DNA from: Paracoccaceae bacterium
GTDB taxonomy: Bacteria; Pseudomonadota; Alphaproteobacteria; Rhodobacterales; Rhodobacteraceae
Length of the DNA stretch: 64,000 nucleotides
Reading direction: 5' to 3'
Assembly (NCBI GenBank): GCA_016744015.1
Contig: JADGFD010000013.1
Location: forward strand, 21,419 to 85,418
Positions 1 to 8,312 of the stretch are shown here, in pieces. Each line of letters begins with the position of its first letter. Positions within the stretch are counted from its first letter, which is position 1. A program made the translations under genes and the position numbers. The notes beneath the pieces are model-generated. The model ran no database searches, was not told the DNA's origin, and worked only from the letters and a program-made list of their open reading frames with translations.

Positions 1-66
1 AAATGCTGCCAAAATCAATAATTTCATCAAATTGCCTGTTCTTTTTTTGCGCTTCTAGCACAGAAA

Positions 67-936
67 TCAGCCCGCGTCTTGCCCTTCAAAGCGTTCAGCG
101 CTCACAAATGCGGGAAACCGCTCAATGATCGCAACACGGTCACGCGCATAGCGGCTTTGCAAGGCTTCCCGCGTGGCCTTATCCCAGAAGCCATCCAGCA
201 ATTCGGGCTGGTTAAACCGCTTCCATGTGCGAATATCATCTGCAGTTTCGGCGTCCCCTGCGGCCACCGCCTGCTCATAAAGCATGGTTTGGCGAGCCGA
301 CATGGAGCGGTTCCAGCGATAATCGGGGTTATAAAACAACGCGTCCGCCAGCGTGCCAAGCATGGCCCTAAGCTGCGCAGGGCCAAAGCCCGGATCGGGT
401 GAATACTCGGAAATCAGCAGTTCGGACTCAGGAAAAGCGCCCTCAATTTCCCCCAGCACATCACCCCAACCGCGCTTTAGGCCCAGCGCCAGCTCGGCTA
501 CAGTGGCACGGGGCAGCACCATACGCCCCGGAGCCAGCCAGCGGCCATAGGCCGAGGCAAAAAAGCTTTCATAGGGCCGAATGGCCACCACGATTTTAAC
601 GGGGTCAACCGGCAGCATCGCCCGCAGCTTGGCAAGGCGGCGGGCGGTATCGGGGTAAAATTCCCCATGAGTAAAAATGCTGTTGAGGAACCCGAGCAGG
701 TTTTCATCCGAAATCACCACGGTTTCCAAACCGGCGCCAATATTCAATTGCCGAAAGCCCGCCCGCACTGAAGGGATACGCGCGCTCAAGGGTTTGGTCA
801 GCGCGTCTTTTACTTCATCTTGGCAAGGCGCCGCAATGCCCGCCTTGGCCAAAAGTGCTGTGTTTTTCCCCAGCACCCCTTGCACATGGGTCGAGGCGGT
901 GCGGTGTGCACCCAAATGAAGAATGATCTTTGTCAC
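67..936 (-). CDS. sulfotransferase-like protein
   Basis: A 289-aa protein starting at a GTG with an AAGGAG ribosome site just upstream. The N-terminus [14 protein letters not shown] (residues about 6-19) matches the PAPS 5'-phosphosulfate loop of sulfotransferase-fold proteins, a P-loop-like turn after the first beta strand. A later segment, [19 protein letters not shown], resembles the 3'-phosphate-binding strand in which Arg and Ser contact PAPS. No signal peptide is visible, so it is probably cytoplasmic. It is divergent from dapA and has no operon partner in the window. The acceptor substrate cannot be read from the sequence; many such alphaproteobacterial proteins are of unknown role. 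Confidence 0.7.
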   Translation of the reverse strand: MTKIILHLGAHRTASTHVQGVLGKNTALLAKAGIAAPCQDEVKDALTKPLSARIPSVRAGFRQLNIGAGLETVVISDENLLGFLNSIFTHGEFYPDTARRLAKLRAMLPVDPVKIVVAIRPYESFFASAYGRWLAPGRMVLPRATVAELALGLKRGWGDVLGEIEGAFPESELLISEYSPDPGFGPAQLRAMLGTLADALFYNPDYRWNRSMSARQTMLYEQAVAAGDAETADDIRTWKRFNQPELLDGFWDKATREALQSRYARDRVAIIERFPAFVSAERFEGQDAG

Positions 937-981
937 AAGCGCTCCTTGGCTCTGGGCAAACTAGCCCGCTCCCTCACTTTC

Positions 982-1000
982 CGCAAGCTTGCCGCTTGCG
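982..1000. other. 7-bp inverted repeat between sulfotransferase and dapA
   Basis: CGCAAGC at 982-988 and GCTTGCG at 994-1000 form a perfect hairpin with a 5-nt loop in the divergent intergenic region. There is no T-run on either side, so it is not a classical terminator. It may be a regulatory or REP-like element. Confidence 0.4.
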
Positions 1001-1077
1001 AAATCACAGATTCTCGGCTACGGTCGCGCCGCTTTCGCATGGTGCGTTGGCTTAACCCCAATTCCATGGAGGCACTT

Positions 1078-1950
1078 ATGTTTACAGGGTCTATTCCCGC
1101 GCTCGTAACACCATTCACCAATGGCGAGGTAGATAAAAAGGCGCTCAAGGACTTGGTAGAATGGCATGTGGCCGAGGGCAGTTCCGGCGTTGTGCCTGTG
1201 GGTACCACGGGCGAAACCCCAACGCTGAGCCATGAAGAGCACCGTGACGTGGTGCGGATTTGTGTTGAAACCGCAGCGGGCCGCATTCCGGTGATCGCCG
1301 GCGCGGGTAGCAACTCCACCCGCGAGGCCACAAGCCTTACACAATTTGCCCAAGAAGTCGGCGCAAGCGCGGCCCTTGTGGTGACGCCTTATTACAATAG
1401 GCCCACCCAGCGCGGCTTGCTGGCGCATTATGAGGGGATTTTGGAAGCGACCGACATTCCGATTGTCATCTATAATATCCCCGGCCGCTCGATCGTGGAT
1501 ATGACACCGGAAACCATGGGTGCGCTTGCCAAGCATAAAAATATCGTTGGCGTGAAAGACGCCACGGGCGATGTTTCCCGCGTTTCCCACCAGCGCGCAA
1601 GTTGCGGCGAGGATTTCTGCCAGCTTTCGGGCGAAGACGCCTCAGCACTGGGGTTTAACGCCCATGGCGGTGTGGGCTGCATTTCGGTAACGGCCAATGT
1701 GGCCCCAAAGCTATGTGCTGAGTTTCAAGCGGCCACGCTGGCGGATGATTTCACTGCTGCGCTGGCCATTCAGGACAAGCTCCTGCCGCTTCACACCGCG
1801 ATTTTTGTTGAGCCCGGCGTGGCGGGTGCCAAATATGCGCTCTCGCTTTTGGGTAAATGCAACGAAGATGTTCGCCGCCCGCTGACCACGCTTCTGGGCG
1901 AGACCAAAGCGCAAATTAAAGCGGCGATGCAATTCGCAAACTTGCTCTAA
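1078..1950 (+). CDS. dapA: 4-hydroxy-tetrahydrodipicolinate synthase
   Basis: DapA condenses pyruvate with aspartate semialdehyde in lysine and diaminopimelate synthesis. The open frame extends upstream to about 820, but the family start is the ATG at 1078, preceded by GGAGG, giving 290 aa, the usual length. Visible family features are the VGTTGE substrate loop (about residues 41-46), Tyr132 in [10 protein letters not shown], and the Schiff-base lysine Lys160 in VGVKDATGD. The cytoplasmic TIM-barrel fold is complete. The next gene begins immediately after its stop codon, so the two are probably co-transcribed. Identification is secure. Confidence 0.97.
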   Translation: MFTGSIPALVTPFTNGEVDKKALKDLVEWHVAEGSSGVVPVGTTGETPTLSHEEHRDVVRICVETAAGRIPVIAGAGSNSTREATSLTQFAQEVGASAALVVTPYYNRPTQRGLLAHYEGILEATDIPIVIYNIPGRSIVDMTPETMGALAKHKNIVGVKDATGDVSRVSHQRASCGEDFCQLSGEDASALGFNAHGGVGCISVTANVAPKLCAEFQAATLADDFTAALAIQDKLLPLHTAIFVEPGVAGAKYALSLLGKCNEDVRRPLTTLLGETKAQIKAAMQFANLL

Positions 1951-2454
1951 ATGCCTGATCGCGCTGACATATACCTGATATGCGGCGCGACAGGCGCTGG
2001 AAAATCCACTCATGCGGAGGCGCTTGCCCAGCGGGTCAATGGCGTGCGCTTCTCCATTGATGAATGGATGCAACGGCTTCACAACAAAGACCAACCCGCC
2101 GAGATGAGTTTTGACTGGTTCTATGAGCGGGTCCAGCGCAATTGTGCGCAAATGCGCGATGTGGCCGAACGACTGGCAGAGTTGGGGACGCCGGTGGTTT
2201 TTGATTGCGGCCTGACCAACAAGAAAGAGCGAGACATTTTTGCGGACTGGGCCAGCAAACACGGCTATTCGGTGGCGCTCCATTTTGTTGATGTGCCGCC
2301 AGAAACCCGCTGGCAGCGCGTGCAAAAGCGTAATGCCGAGCAAGCAGAAACCTTTCAATTCGAAGTTACGCGCTGGATGTTTGACTTTGTTGAGGGCCTT
2401 TGGGAAGCGCCTGACAAGGCCGAAATGGCCGCGCTTAACGGGACGCGCGTTTAG
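1951..2454 (+). CDS. P-loop ATP-binding kinase-like protein
   Basis: A 167-aa protein whose ATG directly follows the dapA stop. LICGATGAGKSTHAEAL near the N-terminus is a Walker A motif. SIDEWMQRL and VVFDCGLTNKKERD fit the lid and Walker B regions of small AAA/zeta-like nucleotide or antibiotic kinases that phosphorylate small molecules. No partner antitoxin is present, and there is no signal peptide. The position behind dapA suggests co-transcription but gives no functional link. The substrate is unknown. Confidence 0.75.
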   Translation: MPDRADIYLICGATGAGKSTHAEALAQRVNGVRFSIDEWMQRLHNKDQPAEMSFDWFYERVQRNCAQMRDVAERLAELGTPVVFDCGLTNKKERDIFADWASKHGYSVALHFVDVPPETRWQRVQKRNAEQAETFQFEVTRWMFDFVEGLWEAPDKAEMAALNGTRV

Positions 2455-2491
2455 CCCAACCTAGACAGACGTAAAAAATATGCCATACTGC

Positions 2492-2506
2492 TGCTATTAA
2501 ATAGCA
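2492..2506. promoter_or_regulatory. 15-bp palindrome upstream of the 205-aa gene
   Basis: TGCTATT-A-AATAGCA is a perfect odd-centred palindrome ending 14 bp before the ATG at 2521 and just before the AAGGA ribosome site. Its place between a likely promoter and the start fits an operator or a short 5' hairpin. No cognate regulator is evident. Confidence 0.4.
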
Positions 2507-2520
2507 AAAAGGATTTTAAT

Positions 2521-3138
2521 ATGGCAACCCCCGAAGAAACTGCCCTCAAAGCGATTGATAAACAAGCAAAAGCGCTCCACAAAATCATCTCGTTTCTGCA
2601 AAACACCGCCAAAAAAATGGTGGGCTTCATCAGCACCCTTGTAAGCGCGCTGCAATCTCTGCTGGCTAAGCTTAAGCAAATTGCGCAGTTTATTCCCTCG
2701 GCATTGCTAAGCGGCGCAAAAAAAGCAGTCCTGTTTATGACAAAAGCCCTAAAGGAGCTTCCCAAGCAGATTAAGACCCTCGTGCGGTTTATGAAAAACC
2801 TGCTCAAAGCGATCAGGGCCGGGCTGACCGACACTTTAGTGACCATGATCTCACTGGCGCTTAACATGATTAAAGCCCTGTTAACCGGGCTAATGGCCTT
2901 TTTCAAAAACATGCTGGACGTGCTAAAGCCGCTGGACCGGCTGCGCTCGGCAATCAAGCAAGCCGAAATGCTGATCAGGGCCGTGGTAGAAGAAATCGCC
3001 GATATTCTGAAGGAGATGTATGTGGTTGGGATTCTAAAATCCAACATTCAAGCCCTTCAAAAGAAGCTTAAGCAAGCCATGGGGTATATTGGAGAAACCG
3101 AGAAGAATCTGGTGAAGCTTGAACGCGCAACGACTTAA
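2521..3138 (+). CDS. helical protein of unknown function
   Basis: A 205-aa protein with a good AAGGA site and ATG start; I do not recognise a family. The whole chain is a series of Lys- and Leu-rich helices with alternating hydrophobic and basic faces and few aromatics. From about residue 30 to 145 there are repeated segments of the type LxxLxKxxK, and the C-terminal third reads like a coiled coil (KSNIQALQKKLKQAMG). No signal peptide or clean membrane span is seen. The composition suggests a surface-active or membrane-associated bundle, or a colicin- or phasin-like helical protein, but this is only inference. It sits upstream of smpB on the same strand. Confidence 0.65.
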   Translation: MATPEETALKAIDKQAKALHKIISFLQNTAKKMVGFISTLVSALQSLLAKLKQIAQFIPSALLSGAKKAVLFMTKALKELPKQIKTLVRFMKNLLKAIRAGLTDTLVTMISLALNMIKALLTGLMAFFKNMLDVLKPLDRLRSAIKQAEMLIRAVVEEIADILKEMYVVGILKSNIQALQKKLKQAMGYIGETEKNLVKLERATT

Positions 3139-3208
3139 GGCTTACCACACGGGTTAATACGACTATCACCATCTGGACAATCCGCCCCCCGATGGCTACA
3201 TCAACCCC

Positions 3209-3688
3209 ATGGCACCTAAAGGCAAAAAAAACCCGAATAACAAAAGCGTCGCGGAGAACCGCAAGGCGCGCTATAACTATGCCGTTGAGGACACCTTGGA
3301 ATGTGGGCTGCTGCTCGAAGGTTCGGAGGTGAAAGCTATGCGCGCGGGTGGGGTCAATATTGCCGAAAGCTATGCCAATATTGAGGATGGCGAGCTCTGG
3401 CTCATCAATTCTCATGTTCCAAAATACGAGCAGGCCAAAACCTTTCAGCACGAAGAGCGGCGGCGGCGCAAGCTCTTGGTCAGCAAAAAAGAGCTCGGGA
3501 ACCTGCACAAGAATGTGGGCCGCGAAGGCATGGCCTTGGTGCCGCTGAAAATCTATTTTAATGATAAAGGCCGTGCCAAAATCCTGATCGGCATTGCCAA
3601 AGGCAAAAAGATGCAAGACAAACGCGCCACCGAGAAAAAACGAGATTGGCAAAAGCAGCAAGGTCGCCTTTTGCGTGATCGGGGCTAG
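3209..3688 (+). CDS. smpB: SsrA-binding protein SmpB
   Basis: SmpB binds tmRNA and delivers it to stalled ribosomes for trans-translation. The 159-aa protein has the family pattern: [13 protein letters not shown] at the N-terminus, [17 protein letters not shown]-type [19 protein letters not shown], and the basic C-terminal tail [14 protein letters not shown] that enters the decoding centre. The length is normal. No ssrA gene is visible in the window. Identification is secure. Confidence 0.97.
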   Translation: MAPKGKKNPNNKSVAENRKARYNYAVEDTLECGLLLEGSEVKAMRAGGVNIAESYANIEDGELWLINSHVPKYEQAKTFQHEERRRRKLLVSKKELGNLHKNVGREGMALVPLKIYFNDKGRAKILIGIAKGKKMQDKRATEKKRDWQKQQGRLLRDRG

Positions 3689-3786
3689 CCAAGCCGTGCA
3701 AGGTTGCCGCGCGGCGCGGGTGCGACATTGCCAAGCAAGGCTATGCTAGACGCGCCGCCACCGAAGCCAAGGCCCAAGCGCGCGGG

Positions 3787-5088
3787 TCAATTTTCTCGAA
3801 AGGCCCGGTTAAAGTAATTGGCCAAAGGCTTAATCAGGTAATTCAACGGCGTGCGCTCATCCGTTTTTATAAAAGCTTCCACCGGCATCCCGGGTAATAT
3901 TTCCAGCGCGCCCAGCTTTTCCAGCTCACCGGCATCTGGCCGCAGCTCAGCGGTATAATAACTCGCCCCCGTGCGGTCATCCGTAAATACATCCGGCGAA
4001 ATATTGGCCACGGTGGCAAAAAGCTCTGGTGTGGTGCGCTGGTCAAAAGTCGAAAAGCGCAGTGTGGCAGGCTGGCCAAGCCGGATCTGGTCAATATGCT
4101 GGGTTGGAATCTGGGTCCGAATGACCAGTGGCTCGTCTTGCGGGATGATAAACATAATCGGCTCTGCGGGCTGCACCACAGCCCGGGTGGTGTGCACGGC
4201 AAGGCCGTAAATCACACCAGCACGCGGCGCACGCAGGGTCAGCCGGTCCAGCACTTCCAATAGGGAAAGCCGGTTTTGCCGCAGCTCAATTTCACGTGGT
4301 TGCAGTTCCCGTAGCGCACCTATGGCCTCTTCGCGCAGACTAGTGGCCAGTTTTAGGCGCTCAATCTCGATCTCTGCCAAGCGCCCGCGTGATTGCGCGA
4401 TTTCCGCGTTCAGCGCCCCAATCCGCCCGCCAAAACTGGCCGCCTCCCGTTTAAGCGCCGACACGCGGCTGGCTTGGGTCAGCCCGCTTTCAAGCAATTG
4501 CTGCTGGTCGGCCAATTCCTGATTGAGCAAAGCCGTTTGCGCTTCGAGCGACACCAGTTGCGATTGCGAGCCGTCAATTTGGTTGCTGACCTGCCGGCTG
4601 CGCTCATCCCATTGTGAAAGCTCTTCTTGCAGCGAGGCCCGCCGCGCCGCAAAAAGCGCGCTTTGGCCCTGCATCAATTCTGCAACCCTTGGCAGGCGCT
4701 CGGCCACTGCCACCAGTTCGGCGTCAAAGGTGATTTCCGCAGCCCCATCTCGCTCGGCCAGCAGTCGGCTTTTTTGGCCAAGTAGCTCAAATAGCTGGCC
4801 CTCAGTCACCGCAAGCTCTGATTCCGTCAGCACAGCATCAAATCGCAGCAGCGTTTCCCCAGCGGCCACATTGTCGCCATCCGCCACCAGAATTTTGCCC
4901 ACCACACCGCCTTGTGGGTGTTGCACAATCTGCCGGTTGCTCTCTACTTCCACATTGCCAGATGTCACAATCGCCCCCGCGATTTCAGAGCTAACAGACC
5001 AATAAGTCAGCCCGCCAAGCAGGCCAACCAGTGCGACCATGCCCAAGAGGACAAAGCGCGAGGTGCGCCAAGGGTTTTGCGTGCTCAT
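3787..5088 (-). CDS. HlyD-family type I secretion periplasmic adaptor
   Basis: A 433-aa membrane-fusion protein linking an inner-membrane ABC exporter to a TolC-type channel. It has one N-terminal transmembrane segment (about residues 12-32), a lipoyl half (QHPQGGVVGKILVADGDNV), a long coiled-coil region from about 100 to 260 rich in Glu, Gln, Leu and Ser, then a second lipoyl half and a beta-barrel region (LRAPRAGVIYGLAVHT). Its start overlaps the stop of the upstream ABC gene by 4 bp, so they are translated as a pair. The outer-membrane factor and the secreted RTX-like substrate are not in the window. Confidence 0.92.
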   Translation of the reverse strand: MSTQNPWRTSRFVLLGMVALVGLLGGLTYWSVSSEIAGAIVTSGNVEVESNRQIVQHPQGGVVGKILVADGDNVAAGETLLRFDAVLTESELAVTEGQLFELLGQKSRLLAERDGAAEITFDAELVAVAERLPRVAELMQGQSALFAARRASLQEELSQWDERSRQVSNQIDGSQSQLVSLEAQTALLNQELADQQQLLESGLTQASRVSALKREAASFGGRIGALNAEIAQSRGRLAEIEIERLKLATSLREEAIGALRELQPREIELRQNRLSLLEVLDRLTLRAPRAGVIYGLAVHTTRAVVQPAEPIMFIIPQDEPLVIRTQIPTQHIDQIRLGQPATLRFSTFDQRTTPELFATVANISPDVFTDDRTGASYYTAELRPDAGELEKLGALEILPGMPVEAFIKTDERTPLNYLIKPLANYFNRAFREN

Positions 5089-6821
5089 GCCGGCCCCTTT
5101 GGGGCCATTTCGCCCGCAATGGTTTGGTAATTTTGGGTCATTTCCTTAATCACCTCATCCCGCGGGCCAAATTTGGCAACCACGCCATCTGCCAGCACCA
5201 GCGCCAGATCACAAGCCGCTATGCCCGAGGGCCGATGCGCCATAATCACCACCGCGCCCCCTTTGGCTTTAAAGCCATCAATCGCTTTATCCAAAGCAAT
5301 CCCGCCATGGGAATCGAGATTGGAATTTGGCTCATCCAGCACCAGCAAAACGGGGTCATCAAACAGCGCCCGCGCCAGCCCGATGCGCTGTTTTTGCCCG
5401 CCAGAAAGCCGTGCCCCGCCGTTGATTTTGGTATCATAGCCCTGCGGAAGCTTCAAAATCATCTCATGAGCATCGGCCAGTTTAGCCGCAGCAATCACTT
5501 TGTCAGGTGCTGGCGCCTCGCTCAGCCGCGCGATGTTTTCGGAAATCGTGCCGTCAAACAGCGCCACGTCTTGCGGCAAATAGCCAATAAAACGGCCCAG
5601 ATCATCAGGGTTATATTGGTCAAGTGCCGCCCCATCGAGCCGGATTTTGCCGGAAACCACCGGCCAAATGCCCGTAAGCACCCGCGCCAAGGTTGATTTG
5701 CCAGACGCACTTTCGCCAATCACCGCCAAAGCCTGCCCCGGCTCCACCCGAAAAGACACCATCCGCAAGGTGGCCATGTTTTCGCCGGGCGGCACCACGG
5801 TGACCTTTGAAAGCTCCAAATAGGCTTTTGGGCGCGGCAGATTGGTGCGCGCTTCCGGCTCGGGCACAGCCCCCAGCATTAAGGATAGCGCCTTGCGCCC
5901 CTGCCGTGCGCGCTGCACCAAAGACCACTGGCCAATCGCTTGCTCCACCGGGGCCAGCGCACGGCCCATCAGAATGGACCCCGCAATCATTGCCCCCGCC
6001 GTTAGCTCATTTTGCAACACCAGATAGGCCCCGAGCGCCAGCATGGCCGATTGCAGAAAAAGCCGGAGGGTTTTGGTAAGCGTGGTGAAAAAACCAATGC
6101 GATGCGCCGCCCGCGTGGCGCTTTCCAGCGCGCTTTTGCGAGCCTTGCCCCAGCGGGAAAGCGCCGCCTTCTGCATGCCAAGCCCGTGCACCGCTTCAGC
6201 GTGGTTACGGAATGCTTCCGAAAGCGCCTGTGCCTGTGCGGCCTCGCGGCTGGCCGCAAACACCGGACGGCGGGTAAGATATTGGTTGAGGACCGTCAGA
6301 AATATTAGCAAGGCCCCCCCGCTGAGCGCCAACCACCCGAGCATCGGGTGGAAAATAAAGATCGCAGCCAGAAAAATCGGGGTCCATGGCATATCAAAGA
6401 CCGCAAAAAGCGCAGGTGAAGCCAGCAGGCGCTGCATGGATTCGAGGTCTTGCAAGCCCGAATCAGGCCGCGCACGCGCCTCAGCCGACACTGCGCGCCG
6501 CAATGTGGCTGCAAAGACCCGCTCATCAAGCGCATCTTGCACGCCTGCACCAATTTGCGCAGCTATCCGGCCACGGGCAAAATCAAGCACACCCATAATG
6601 CCGTATAGCAAAACAACCAAAAGGGTGAGCGCCACCAGCGTTTCTTCGGAGCGCGAGCCAAGCACACGATCGTAGATTTGCAGCATAAATAGCGGGCCCG
6701 TAAGCATAAGCAGGTTTGCAAATACGCTAAACAACCCGATCGAAAAGATCGACCAGTTCCAGCGTTTTATAACGGCTGAAATCTCGTGATTCCCGAGTTT
6801 CATGAGCCTGTTATGATCCAT
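5085..6821 (-). CDS. type I secretion ABC permease/ATPase (PrtD-like)
   Basis: A 578-aa half-transporter for protein export. The N-terminal half has about six membrane segments (ABC transmembrane type 1; clear spans near 24-46, 63-80, 146-178, 258-280). The ATPase half shows Walker A GESASGKST (369-377), Q-loop YLPQDVALFDG, signature LSGGQKQRIGLARA (473-486), Walker B VLLVLDEP and switch histidine in MAHRPSG. There is no C39 peptidase domain, as expected for the PrtD/HlyB-like group that exports RTX proteins with C-terminal signals. It precedes the HlyD partner with a 4-bp overlap. Confidence 0.93.
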   Translation of the reverse strand: MDHNRLMKLGNHEISAVIKRWNWSIFSIGLFSVFANLLMLTGPLFMLQIYDRVLGSRSEETLVALTLLVVLLYGIMGVLDFARGRIAAQIGAGVQDALDERVFAATLRRAVSAEARARPDSGLQDLESMQRLLASPALFAVFDMPWTPIFLAAIFIFHPMLGWLALSGGALLIFLTVLNQYLTRRPVFAASREAAQAQALSEAFRNHAEAVHGLGMQKAALSRWGKARKSALESATRAAHRIGFFTTLTKTLRLFLQSAMLALGAYLVLQNELTAGAMIAGSILMGRALAPVEQAIGQWSLVQRARQGRKALSLMLGAVPEPEARTNLPRPKAYLELSKVTVVPPGENMATLRMVSFRVEPGQALAVIGESASGKSTLARVLTGIWPVVSGKIRLDGAALDQYNPDDLGRFIGYLPQDVALFDGTISENIARLSEAPAPDKVIAAAKLADAHEMILKLPQGYDTKINGGARLSGGQKQRIGLARALFDDPVLLVLDEPNSNLDSHGGIALDKAIDGFKAKGGAVVIMAHRPSGIAACDLALVLADGVVAKFGPRDEVIKEMTQNYQTIAGEMAPKGPA

Positions 6822-6970
6822 TTACTGCCCTTCACCTTTGCGCGCTATCCTGCGCGAGCCTTCGCTTGCCCGGAAATTTAGCCTTTCCGCCCTACTCGAC
6901 ATTCTGGTATAAAACCCTAAATAGCAATTGTACGAGCAAATATTTAAAGCTCTTTTACGGAAATTACGGT

Positions 6971-7723
6971 ATGACCGCAAAAGCAAAAGTTTTCAACTGG
7001 TTGATTAAGGGCATGTTACTTGCCTCCCTTGGTGCGTGTGCCTCCGGGCAAACCAACCTTGCCGAGGGCGAGATATATGACCCGTTCGAAAACGCAAACC
7101 GCTCGATCCACGAATTTAATGTCGCGATGGACAAGCTTGTGGTGGGGCCGGTGGCCACGGTTTATGGCACAGTAGTGCCCGAAGATGTGCGCACCGTTGT
7201 TGAAAACGCGGCCCGTAACCTTGGCGAGCCAAATGCCTTTGTAAACCATGTTTTGCAGGGCGATGGCGACGCCGCCGGCACCACGCTTTTGCGCTTTGTG
7301 CTGAATAGCACCCTGGGCATTGCCGGGATAGCCGACCCAGCCGCTGATGTGGGGCTGTTTGAGCAGCCCACCGATTTTGGCGAAACTCTGGGCGTATGGG
7401 GCCTACCCGAAGGGGCCTATATTGAGCTACCAATTCTGGGGGCCAGCACGGTGCGCGACACAGCGGGCATTATCGTTGACCTCGCGATTGACCCTATGAA
7501 CTATGTAATCACCCGTGAGCAAGCCTATTATATGCTAGCGCTGAAAGGCGTGAACCTGATCGGCAAGCGCAACACCTATGACGACCTCATAAGCCTGCTG
7601 CTTTACGAATCAGCTGATAGTTATGCGGCCCAGCGGCTTTCCTATATGCAAAACAAGCGCTACGTGGTTTCGGGTGGCGAAACAGAGATTGATGATCTGG
7701 AGGATCCTTATGCCTTTGAATAA
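6971..7723 (+). CDS. mlaA: MlaA family phospholipid-transport lipoprotein
   Basis: MlaA sits in the outer membrane and removes misplaced phospholipids, passing them to MlaC. The open frame begins at 6866, but the ATG at 6971 gives a proper lipoprotein signal (LASLGACASG, lipobox LGAC) and 250 aa. Family motifs follow: DPFENANRSIHEFN, an amphipathic helix region, VNHVLQGDGD, FVLNSTLGIAGIADPA, DFGETLGVWGLPEGAYIELPILG. Its last codons overlap the start of mlaC. The MlaFED ABC module is not in the window. Confidence 0.94.
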   Translation: MTAKAKVFNWLIKGMLLASLGACASGQTNLAEGEIYDPFENANRSIHEFNVAMDKLVVGPVATVYGTVVPEDVRTVVENAARNLGEPNAFVNHVLQGDGDAAGTTLLRFVLNSTLGIAGIADPAADVGLFEQPTDFGETLGVWGLPEGAYIELPILGASTVRDTAGIIVDLAIDPMNYVITREQAYYMLALKGVNLIGKRNTYDDLISLLLYESADSYAAQRLSYMQNKRYVVSGGETEIDDLEDPYAFE

Positions 7724-8306
7724 ACCTAATCGGCGGCTGGTATTGGCCGGTGGCGCAGCCGCCCTTCTGCCTTTGCCTGCACTGGCACTTAGCGAAAATG
7801 CAGCCTCTGCCTATGTGCAGCACGTGATTGACGATGTGCTTGGCATTATTAATTCCGGCCAAGCAGAGGCGCAGCTCTTGCGGCGTTTCAAGCGGGTTTT
7901 TACCTCCTACGCCGATATTGATATTATTGCCCGCTCAGTGCTTGGCCCGCCCTATCGTGGCCTCAGCAACCGACAGAAGCGCGCATTTTCAGATGCCTTC
8001 GGAAGCTATCTTTCCAATAAATACGGCCGGCAATTCCGCGAATTTCGGGGTGCAGAAATCACTATTACGCGCGCACGGGATGCGGGCAATAAAGGCGTTT
8101 TGGTCTCATCCCAAGTGCGCCAACAAGGGCAATCTCCCTTTGCGCTTGATTGGCAGGTCTCTGACCGCTCGGGCCAAACCAAGCTGATCAACCTGGTCAT
8201 CGAAGGGCTATCTTTGCTCACTTCGGAGCGCGAAGAAATTCGCGGGCAGCTGGCAGCACACGGGGGCGATGTAAACGCGCTCACAGCCTATCTGGCCTCT
8301 GCCTAG
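7710..8306 (+). CDS. mlaC: MlaC-like periplasmic phospholipid carrier
   Basis: A 198-aa protein starting at the ATG at 7710, which lies inside the mlaA 3' end with a GGAGG site (7699-7703); earlier in-frame starts would lie deeper in mlaA. The N-terminus RRLVLAGGAAALLPLPALA is a signal peptide with a twin-Arg-like start. The rest matches the Ttg2D/MlaC fold: RRFKRVFTSYADIDIIARSVLG, FGSYLSNKYGRQFREF, and DWQVSDRSGQTKLINLVIEGLSL. It shuttles phospholipid between MlaA and the inner-membrane transporter. The 14-bp overlap argues for translational coupling. Confidence 0.9.
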   Translation: MPLNKPNRRLVLAGGAAALLPLPALALSENAASAYVQHVIDDVLGIINSGQAEAQLLRRFKRVFTSYADIDIIARSVLGPPYRGLSNRQKRAFSDAFGSYLSNKYGRQFREFRGAEITITRARDAGNKGVLVSSQVRQQGQSPFALDWQVSDRSGQTKLINLVIEGLSLLTSEREEIRGQLAAHGGDVNALTAYLASA

Positions 8307-8312
8307 GCGCGG

